Part shown: positions 1-5,216 of the stretch, piece after piece
Numbering within the stretch: the first letter of the stretch is position 1
How the letters are laid out: each line of letters starts with the position of its first letter
Source of the DNA: JAPXLN01 sp033809515
GTDB taxonomy: Bacteria > Bacillota > Sulfobacillia > Fermentithermobacillales > Fermentithermobacillaceae
Assembly (NCBI GenBank): GCA_033809515.1
Contig: JAPXLN010000019.1
Span: 1 to 19,505, forward strand
Direction of reading: 5' to 3'
DNA length: 19,505 bases
Translations under genes and position numbers: made by a program
The notes under the pieces: generated by a model
Seen by the model: the letters and a program-made list of their open reading frames with translations, nothing else
The model's database searches: none
What the model was told of the DNA's origin: nothing

Positions 1-471
1 GCCGTTCCACTGGCAATGCCGTTGCCAGTGAGCGACCGCTTCCATGCAATCCGGAGGCCCGGAGCCGTTCCACTGGTCATGCCGTTGCCAGTGAACTAAC
101 CGATCAACGGGTTTCCGCAAGCTCTGGGGCTTCCACTGGCAATGCCGTTGCCAGTGAGCGACCGTTTCCATGCAATCCGGAGGCCCGGAGCCGTTCCACT
201 GGCAATGCCGTTGCCAGTGAACTAACCGATCAGCCGGCTTCCGCAAGCTCTGGGACTTCCACTGGCTATGCCGTTGCCAGTGAGCGACCGCTTCCATGCA
301 ATCCGAAGGCCCTGAGCCTTTCCACCGGCAATGCTGTTGCCAGTGAACTCACCCATCAACGGGTCTCCGCAAGCCCTCGGCCTCCCACTGGTCATGCCGT
401 TGCCAGTGAGCGACCGTCTCCTTAGATTCCAAAGGCCTGTGACATTTTCACTGTCCATGCCGTGGGCAGTG
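1..471. repeat. 63-bp palindromic tandem array (126-bp higher-order unit), open at left edge
   Basis: Eight copies of a 23-nt inverted repeat start at 8, 71, 134, 197, 260, 323, 386 and 449, always exactly 63 bp apart. The arms are CACTGGCAA and TTGCCAGTG around a loop TGCCG. The 40-nt spacers alternate between two types. Type A (31-70, 157-196, 283-322, diverged at 409-448) starts AGCGACCG and contains a small stem TCCGG-AGGC-CCGGA. Type B (94-133, 220-259, 346-385) starts AACTAACCGATC or a close variant. The true unit is therefore a 126-bp dimer present more than three times. Copies degrade towards the right, so the array end is near 471 and its beginning lies outside the window. One forward frame is open from position 3 to a TAG at 423-425, but the palindromes keep the same spacing past that stop and most differences between copies would change amino acids. 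I therefore treat it as non-coding structured DNA or RNA. Confidence 0.9.
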
Positions 472-513
472 ATGCTCCCGCAAACCCGTTTTCCGGGTAC
501 GCCTGAACTAGAC

Positions 514-542
514 TGGAACCAAAAGGACTAACTTTACATAAT
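514..542 (+). promoter_or_regulatory. weak candidate promoter for the ferritin-like gene
   Basis: A TGGAAC at 514-519 and a CATAAT at 537-542 are separated by 17 bp. The -10 box matches the sigma-A consensus at 5 of 6 bases, but the -35 box is poor. Just upstream, 484-498 forms a small hairpin (ACCCG, loop TTTTC, CGGGT). The rest of 472-598 shows nothing else I can name. Confidence 0.25.
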
Positions 543-598
543 ACAGTACTGGGAAAAAACCCTATTATGAACACCCGAGCAGGAAAGGAGGGATTACC

Positions 599-1090
599 GT
601 GAGCACTATGCCTCCCAAGGGTCCTTGGGGCGACTGGACTGATGACGGACGAATGAGAGACCCTGCCATGATTCTTGAACGTCTGATACGAACCGAGGAA
701 ATGGAGGTGGCCCTCTACCGCGAACTGGCGGCAGGGGCGCCGACAGAGGAGCTGAGAATGACCATCTACGGGATGGCTCAGGAAGAAGAAGAGCAGGTCG
801 AGAGACTAAGAGAACTCTGCAGGCACTTTACGCCTCGTACCCGAGCCACGGCCGAAGACGAAACTGAAAGCACGTCCTATTCGCAAAACTGGCTTGAAGG
901 AGTGAGGCGGGCCAGGGATACGGAGGAGCACCAAGCTATGGGACTGCTTCATCTTGCCCGGCTTGCACCACGGATGCATGTCCGCAATATGATTCTCAAC
1001 ATGGCTGAAGAAGAAGTTCAAGAGGCTATATTTTGGAACACTATCCTGATGGCGTACTGGGGCATGTATTCCAGCTACTATCCGCAATAG
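599..1090 (+). CDS. ferritin-like domain protein
   Basis: This is a 163-residue acidic, mostly helical protein without signal peptide or membrane segment, so probably cytoplasmic. Two helix pairs can be seen: residues 25-45 (RTEEMEVALYREL) with 52-76 (MAQEEEEQVERLREL), and 102-123 (DTEEHQAMGLLHLARL) with 128-152 (ILNMAEEEVQEAIFW). This is the four-helix pattern of the ferritin/rubrerythrin superfamily, whose members bind a di-iron centre with Glu and His ligands. Only one His sits in a ligand-like context (EEH, 109-111), and the usual EXXH of helix B reads EEEEQV. Metal binding is therefore uncertain and the protein may have another role. The start is GTG, supported by AAGGAGG at 585-591, 7 nt upstream. 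It stands alone between two repeat regions. The C-terminus is rich in Tyr and Trp. The fold is an inference from the helix pattern. Confidence 0.65.
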   Translation: MSTMPPKGPWGDWTDDGRMRDPAMILERLIRTEEMEVALYRELAAGAPTEELRMTIYGMAQEEEEQVERLRELCRHFTPRTRATAEDETESTSYSQNWLEGVRRARDTEEHQAMGLLHLARLAPRMHVRNMILNMAEEEVQEAIFWNTILMAYWGMYSSYYPQ

Positions 1091-1114
1091 CGGTAAAGAG
1101 GATTGCCCTACCGT

Positions 1115-1239
1115 ACGCGGACCGGCCTAACCGCCACGCGGACCGGCCTAACCGCCACGCGGACCGGCCTAACCACCACGCGAACCGGCCTAACCGCACG
1201 CGAACTAGCCTGACCGCCATGCAAACCGACGACCCGGCC
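1115..1239. repeat. 21-bp tandem repeat, about six copies, decaying
   Basis: Units start at 1115, 1136, 1157, 1178, 1198 and 1219. The core is ACGCGGACCGGCC followed by TAACCGCC. Units 1 and 2 are identical, unit 3 has one change, unit 4 has lost one base (20 bp), and units 5 and 6 are increasingly diverged. The array begins 25 bp after the ferritin-like stop codon. The period is a multiple of three, so short open frames exist on both strands, but none has a convincing start or a protein-like sequence. Confidence 0.9.
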
Positions 1240-1279
1240 CCATTCTCCGCCTGAACGGCCCCTCACAGGCGGCCGGGTC
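1231..1279 (+). terminator. strong bipartite hairpin, possible terminator of the ferritin-like transcript
   Basis: GACCCGG (1231-1237) pairs perfectly with CCGGGTC (1273-1279). Inside it CCGCCTG (1247-1253) pairs perfectly with CAGGCGG (1266-1272). The result is a long GC-rich stem with one asymmetric internal loop. The sequence after it (ACCCTAAATTGTTT) has no proper T-run, so intrinsic termination is plausible but not typical. Confidence 0.4.
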
Positions 1280-1289
1280 ACCCTAAATT

Positions 1290-1316
1290 GTTTGGCAATT
1301 TGCCATGTTGTCAAAC
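1290..1316. promoter_or_regulatory. inverted repeat, possible operator
   Basis: GTTTGGCAA (1290-1298) faces TTGTCAAAC (1308-1316), an imperfect 9-bp inverted repeat with one G/T mismatch and a 9-nt centre. It lies about 170 bp before the predicted permease promoter. The rest of 1317-1482 holds no gene that I can support. No binding protein is implied by the sequence. Confidence 0.3.
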
Positions 1317-1482
1317 TCCTTATTGCAGAACCGGAATCGGCATGATAGATTGAGACCGAAGGAAGGAGGTGATTGTAGGCACCGGAACCAAGCCACCGAA
1401 ATGCCATGGACAAGCATACATATGAGTTCTTGCGCTCGGGGCATAATCAACAATGGTACACAGGTAAAGAACCAGGTTTTGG

Positions 1483-1511
1483 TTAGCATTCACGACAGTT
1501 CAGGCTATATT
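1483..1511 (+). promoter_or_regulatory. sigma-A type promoter for the purine permease
   Basis: TTAGCA (1483-1488) and TATATT (1506-1511) are 17 bp apart, with 4/6 and 5/6 matches to consensus. Transcription would start near 1518, giving a leader of only about 24 nt with AGGAGG at 1527-1532. Such a short leader leaves no room for a purine riboswitch. Confidence 0.45.
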
Positions 1512-1541
1512 TTCAAAGTCTTCTCTAGGAGGTAGAACGAC

Positions 1542-2846
1542 TTGTTGGAGAGGCTTTTCAAACTCAAGGAAAACAACACTACCGTTCAAACCGAAATTGT
1601 CGCCGGTATCACCACCTTCATGACGATGGCCTACATTATTTTCGTCAACCCCGATATTCTGAGCGTGACAGGAATGCCTTTTGGGGCAGTCATGACCGCT
1701 ACAGCCCTGGCGGCGGGTCTTACCACGATTTTGGGCGGATTTGTGGCAAACTATCCCTACGCCCTGGCAAGCGGTATGGGGCTCAACGCTTTCTTCGCCT
1801 TTACCGTTGCAGCCAAGGCAGGTTGGCAAGCTGCCCTTGGAGTCGTGTTTCTCTCGGGCATAGTCTTTTTGATCCTATCAGTTACAGGTGCAATAAACAC
1901 TATCGATGCAGCTATTCCACAGACCCTTAAGCGCGCAGTCGGCGTAGGCATTGGGCTTTTTATAGCTTTCATCGGAGTGAAGAATGCAGGCATTATCCAG
2001 GCTGACCCGGCTACGCTCATAACCCGGGGCGACTTCTCAGCCAAGGGGCCGGCTCTGGCCTTGATAGGCCTGATAGTAACGGGGGTCTTAATGGCCCGAG
2101 GGGTCCGCGGAGCCATTTTGCTCGGAATTCTAGCTACTACGGTCATAGGAATTCCTATGGGGATCACTCAGGCGTCAGGCAGCATCATTGGTAAGCCCGA
2201 CTCATTGGCGCCCATCTTCATGAAGATGGACCTTAGAGGCGCTCTGGGGCTTGGGTTTATGACCATCTTCAGCTTCTGGTTTGTAGACGTTTTCGACACT
2301 GTAGGCACGCTTATGGGAACGGCATCCAGGGCAAACATGCTTGATGAGAATGGCCAGCTTCCTCGAATCAGAGAGGCCATGACCGTTGACGCCATCGGAA
2401 CATGCCTGGGCGCAGCTCTCGGGACCAGCACCGTTACTACTTACGTTGAGTCCAGCGCAGGCATTGCCGAAGGAGGCCGCACAGGTCTTACTGCGGTAGT
2501 CACGGGCATTTTGTTCCTTCTTTCACTGGTGTTTTCGCCCCTTGCCGGGATAATCCCGACCGAGGCCACCGCTCCTGCCCTTATCATAGTAGGGGTTCTA
2601 ATGATGCTCCCGGTCAAGGACATAGACTGGGGCGATTTTTCCGAGGCATTTCCTGCCTTCATGACCATTGCCATGATGCCCTTTGCTTTCTCTATCTCCG
2701 ACGGAATCTCAGCCGGGTTCATAACCTATGCCATCATCAAGGCGGTCTCAGGGAAATCCAAGGAAGTTCACTGGTTAGTGTACGTTTTGTCGGTTCTCTC
2801 GCTGATTCACCTTGCTCCAGGGCTATTTGCCTGGATGGGACTGTAA
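1542..2846 (+). CDS. AzgA/PbuG-family purine (adenine/guanine/hypoxanthine) permease
   Basis: The 434-residue protein is an integral membrane proton-coupled nucleobase transporter of the AzgA-like (COG2252) branch of the NCS2 group, bringing purine bases in for salvage. Diagnostic stretches are the N-terminal LKENNTTVQTEIVAGITTFM, NYPYALASGMGLNAFF (70-85) in the first third, FVDVFDTVGTLMG (247-259), and STVTTYVESSAGIAEGGRTG (296-315). Hydrophobic segments run through the whole length, and the size matches the family. The start is TTG, placed 9 nt after AGGAGG (1527-1532), and the sequence from this codon aligns with the usual family N-terminus. It is a single-gene transcript ending at the hairpin at 2904-2930. 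The exact base transported cannot be told from sequence. Confidence 0.93.
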   Translation: MLERLFKLKENNTTVQTEIVAGITTFMTMAYIIFVNPDILSVTGMPFGAVMTATALAAGLTTILGGFVANYPYALASGMGLNAFFAFTVAAKAGWQAALGVVFLSGIVFLILSVTGAINTIDAAIPQTLKRAVGVGIGLFIAFIGVKNAGIIQADPATLITRGDFSAKGPALALIGLIVTGVLMARGVRGAILLGILATTVIGIPMGITQASGSIIGKPDSLAPIFMKMDLRGALGLGFMTIFSFWFVDVFDTVGTLMGTASRANMLDENGQLPRIREAMTVDAIGTCLGAALGTSTVTTYVESSAGIAEGGRTGLTAVVTGILFLLSLVFSPLAGIIPTEATAPALIIVGVLMMLPVKDIDWGDFSEAFPAFMTIAMMPFAFSISDGISAGFITYAIIKAVSGKSKEVHWLVYVLSVLSLIHLAPGLFAWMGL

Positions 2847-2903
2847 GCATACCAGGTAAACGAACCAGGCTGGCGACCAGAAAGAACCGCCTATGTAGTG
2901 TTG

Positions 2904-2930
2904 AAAGGCCCGGCGAAGCCCGGGCCTTTT
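2904..2930 (+). terminator. rho-independent terminator
   Basis: AAAGGCCCGG (2904-2913) and CCGGGCCTTT (2920-2929) form a perfect 10-bp stem with loop CGAAGC, followed by a short T stretch. It sits 57 bp after the permease stop and between convergent genes. Read on the minus strand it has A/T ends too and may also stop the cyclophilin transcript, though with a weaker T-tract. Confidence 0.85.
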
Positions 2931-2957
2931 CCTATTGGTGTGCTTGCAGCAGATCCT

Positions 2958-3578
2958 CTACTTGGTTGTCTTGGCCGGTTCCTCAGACGTCTTCTCGTAG
3001 GTGACTTTGATCATAGTGTCTTCAACCTCGAGCTTGTTGACTACGTCCATCCCCTCCACCACTCGACCGAACACTGCGTAATGGTCATCCAGAGACGAAG
3101 CGTCCCGGCGCAGGATGTAGAACTGCGAAGTCGCAGAGTCCGGATCGGATGTACGGGCCATACCCACTGCGCCCTTTCGATTGCGGAGTTTTGAGTTGAT
3201 TTCCAGCGAAATGGTCTTTTCGGAACCGCCCATGCCTGTTCCTGTGGGATCCCCCGTCTGGACTACCCAGTCTTCCACACGGTGCCATTGGAGGCCGTCG
3301 TAGAAGCTAGATTCGGCGAGTTCCCGGAAATTCTGCACCGTTTCCGGAACCAAAGTAGGATAGACTTTCATGACAAAAGTACCTTTGCTGGTCTCAATCG
3401 TGACAGTGTCTGCAGGAATGCCAACCAGGTTGTTCACACAGTACCGGTACACCATCCAACCCCCCAATACAAGCAGTACGACTGCTATTATCGCCCGGTT
3501 ACGCGTTCTTTGCTGCGGCAAAGTCTCGTCCACCAACCGGGCATGGGGGACCCCTCCGCCTCTTTTCTTCTTGGCCAA
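2958..3578 (-). CDS. membrane-anchored cyclophilin-type peptidyl-prolyl isomerase
   Basis: The 206-residue protein has a basic N-terminus (MAKKKRGGG), one membrane segment at about 29-46 (AIIAVVLLVLGGWMVY), and a cyclophilin domain from about 56 to 195. Family motifs visible are WHRVEDWVVQTGDP (98-111), with the conserved His-Arg and Gln, VGMARTSDPDSATSQFYI (138-155), and HYAVFGRVVEGMDVVNKL. It should catalyse proline cis-trans isomerisation on the outer face of the membrane and help fold exported proteins, which would suit the large surface proteins encoded nearby. The start is TTG, preceded by a GGAGGG ribosome binding site near 3585-3591. It lies downstream of the LuxR-type gene on the same strand with an 80-bp gap. 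Confidence 0.92.
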   Translation of the reverse strand: MAKKKRGGGVPHARLVDETLPQQRTRNRAIIAVVLLVLGGWMVYRYCVNNLVGIPADTVTIETSKGTFVMKVYPTLVPETVQNFRELAESSFYDGLQWHRVEDWVVQTGDPTGTGMGGSEKTISLEINSKLRNRKGAVGMARTSDPDSATSQFYILRRDASSLDDHYAVFGRVVEGMDVVNKLEVEDTMIKVTYEKTSEEPAKTTK

Positions 3579-3632
3579 TTCCGACCCTCCGAATCCTTTT
3601 CATGCAACTATATAGCCATTCTAACCGCACCG

Positions 3633-3672
3633 GCTCAACTGCTCAACAGTTCAACGGCCTAACGGTTCAACA
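3633..3672. repeat. 8-bp tandem repeat spanning the regulator's stop codon
   Basis: Five adjacent octamers follow the pattern GYTCAACN: GCTCAACT (3633), GCTCAACA (3641), GTTCAACG (3649), GCCTAACG (3657, diverged) and GTTCAACA (3665). The last two contain the final codons and the TAG stop (3659-3661, complement) of the minus-strand LuxR-type gene. The others lie in the gap before the cyclophilin. Confidence 0.8.
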
Positions 3673-5023
3673 ACATGGTCTGCCGGAATAGTGAGGTGAT
3701 CTCAGTGCGGTTTGCGCAACCGGTCTTCTTCAGGATATTCTTCACATGGAATTTCACAGTGCTCTCAGATATGTAGAGTGCCGCAGAAATCTCACTGGTT
3801 GAAAGGCCTGTGATAATCTGACGAAGGACTTCGCTTTCCCTCTTGGTTAGTGCATATTGTTCTTCAAACCTTTGGAACAGCACTTCTGTGTCATGGGGTT
3901 TCGAGACATCCTCTTCATGCGTTCTTTGAAAGAAGAGGAAAAACAAAAACGTTAAGGGCACGAAAAGCGCTAGGACAAGAATAGTACCGTACAATTGGTC
4001 CCCGAGAAGCCTCTCAGGAAAAAGGGTACTCAAGGCTTCGCCAATACGTCCTGCACAAAGCCCCAGCCCTGCTAAAGGAAGCAAACACCATCTTTGACCG
4101 GCAAGGTCTACAAAACATATGGCCCTGTACACTGCGTAGAAGCCCTTTATGAAGTAGCTTAGTCCCCAAGCGAAAGACAAAAGTGACGGTTGGCCCCGGA
4201 GGACCACCTGTGCAAAGGGAAACGCAAGGCTGACGAAGCAAAGGAACACCCCTAGCTTTCGATTACTGTCAGCTGCAATACCGGCGGCGATTAAGCTAAC
4301 AGCGTAGAAAGCTCTGGATAGCTCCAGGCTGACATTTTGATCAACTACCGCCTGAAACTGATAGTGGCTTCCGACCGAGTTGAGGATAGCCATAAGAACC
4401 AATGCTGGAAAGAGAAGGCACATCTCATTTCGGGTTGAATCCCGCAAGGCATCTTTCCCTTGCCTTTCTACCGGTAGGTCTTCGGCAAGCTGCACTGCGA
4501 GGATGTTTGCTCCGACAAGCAGAAAATACGCGACCGGTGCATAGTTCGACCTGATCAGTTGCCCATCTGCTATTAGAGAAAGGAGATACGTGCCGAGACT
4601 TCCGGCTGCATAGGCAAACCCAAACGCACGCCCGCGTTTGTCTTGTGGAACATGCCCTCCGAGCATGGTAAGGTAAGCACCGGCAACGGAACCATGCAAC
4701 ACGTTCATGACTAGGCCCGCCCACAGAACAATTCCCTGGTTGGCAGCGGTGAGAGTGAGAACCATAAAGGCGGCATCGAACAACATGATCCAGATGAAGG
4801 CTGAGCGTTTTGAGATTGCCCTAGGCTTGCGCCACAGAAAGAGAGCATAGATGGAGATGCCTCCTGCTTGCGCCAGGTAATTCCATCGAAGCGCAATGAT
4901 ATCGACCTGTGCCGGAGGGAAAAACGACTGCAAGCGATACATCTGTGATATGTAGGAAGAGCCTGTCCACAGAAACCCTAGCGCGATTATAGCCGAGTAA
5001 AGAGTAAATCTATTACGGTTCAT
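3659..5023 (-). CDS. multi-TM membrane protein with C-terminal LuxR-type DNA-binding domain
   Basis: The 454-residue protein has about twelve hydrophobic segments over residues 1-370, organised like an MFS-type membrane sensor. After a charged linker (about 371-388) comes a LuxR/FixJ helix-turn-helix at 389-452, with LTKRESEVLRQIITGLSTSE and ISESTVKFHVKNILKKTG as the recognisable family sequence. Such fusions are known as one-component membrane-bound transcription regulators; their signals are mostly unknown. The ATG start has a purine-rich GCGGGGGG tract upstream. The gene is divergent from the surface-protein operon at 5217-9891, with a 193-bp shared upstream region containing phased repeats, so control of that operon or of itself is a reasonable guess. 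No sensor ligand site can be named. Confidence 0.88.
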   Translation of the reverse strand: MNRNRFTLYSAIIALGFLWTGSSYISQMYRLQSFFPPAQVDIIALRWNYLAQAGGISIYALFLWRKPRAISKRSAFIWIMLFDAAFMVLTLTAANQGIVLWAGLVMNVLHGSVAGAYLTMLGGHVPQDKRGRAFGFAYAAGSLGTYLLSLIADGQLIRSNYAPVAYFLLVGANILAVQLAEDLPVERQGKDALRDSTRNEMCLLFPALVLMAILNSVGSHYQFQAVVDQNVSLELSRAFYAVSLIAAGIAADSNRKLGVFLCFVSLAFPFAQVVLRGQPSLLSFAWGLSYFIKGFYAVYRAICFVDLAGQRWCLLPLAGLGLCAGRIGEALSTLFPERLLGDQLYGTILVLALFVPLTFLFFLFFQRTHEEDVSKPHDTEVLFQRFEEQYALTKRESEVLRQIITGLSTSEISAALYISESTVKFHVKNILKKTGCANRTEITSLFRQTMLLNR

Positions 5024-5044
5024 GACGCAAGCCCCCCGCTACCG

Positions 5045-5065
5045 CTAAGCATTGCTTCGGCTTAG
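5045..5065. promoter_or_regulatory. small inverted repeat upstream of the regulator
   Basis: CTAAGC (5045-5050) and GCTTAG (5060-5065) are a perfect 6-bp inverted repeat with a 9-nt centre. It lies 22 bp upstream of the minus-strand regulator start, in the likely leader or operator region. Confidence 0.3.
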
Positions 5066-5070
5066 AGTTC

Positions 5071-5112
5071 AACCTATACCAAACCTATCCCTTCTTTCGC
5101 CAAAACCTATCC
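5071..5112. promoter_or_regulatory. three helically phased direct repeats, candidate operator
   Basis: The core AACCTAT followed by MCC occurs at 5071-5080 (AACCTATACC), 5081-5090 (AAACCTATCC) and 5102-5112 (AAAACCTATCC). The ACCTAT cores start at 5072, 5083 and 5105, that is 11 and 22 bp apart, close to one and two helical turns. This puts all three on one face of DNA, as expected for cooperative binding of a dimeric regulator such as a LuxR-type protein. The 5113-5181 stretch shows no good sigma-A promoter. Confidence 0.5.
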
Positions 5113-5181
5113 TAATCCTCACCTCGCAAACGGCAGGATGCCATCGAAACTAGTACAAAGAAGTGGATTGATATTGAAGAG

Positions 5182-5201
5182 CCAGTTCAACCCAGTTCAA
5201 C
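5182..5201 (+). repeat. 10-bp perfect direct repeat before the surface operon
   Basis: CCAGTTCAAC occurs twice without a gap, at 5182-5191 and 5192-5201, ending 2 bp before the ribosome binding site. TTGAA at 5174-5178 and TTCAA at 5186-5190 also form a small inverted repeat. The GTTCAAC core is the same as in the 8-bp repeats at 3633-3672. Confidence 0.6.
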
Positions 5202-5216
5202 ATGGAGGTGTGGACT

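Noticed and set aside
3..425. Open forward frame through the palindromic array that could encode a 21-residue-repeat protein
   Set aside because: A 63-bp period keeps frames open automatically. Most differences between copies are non-synonymous, and the palindromes continue in register beyond the TAG at 423-425.
1..471. CRISPR array
   Set aside because: The spacers are themselves repeated in two alternating types, and no cas genes are present.
1372..1435. Short ORF after GGAGG near 1365-1370
   Set aside because: It is only about 18 codons with no conserved feature, and the predicted permease promoter lies downstream.
1255..1541. Purine riboswitch before the permease
   Set aside because: No guanine or adenine aptamer core was found, and the likely transcription start leaves a leader of about 24 nt.
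2958..3290. Plus-strand reading frames opposite the cyclophilin gene
   Set aside because: They are shadows of a clearly conserved minus-strand gene.
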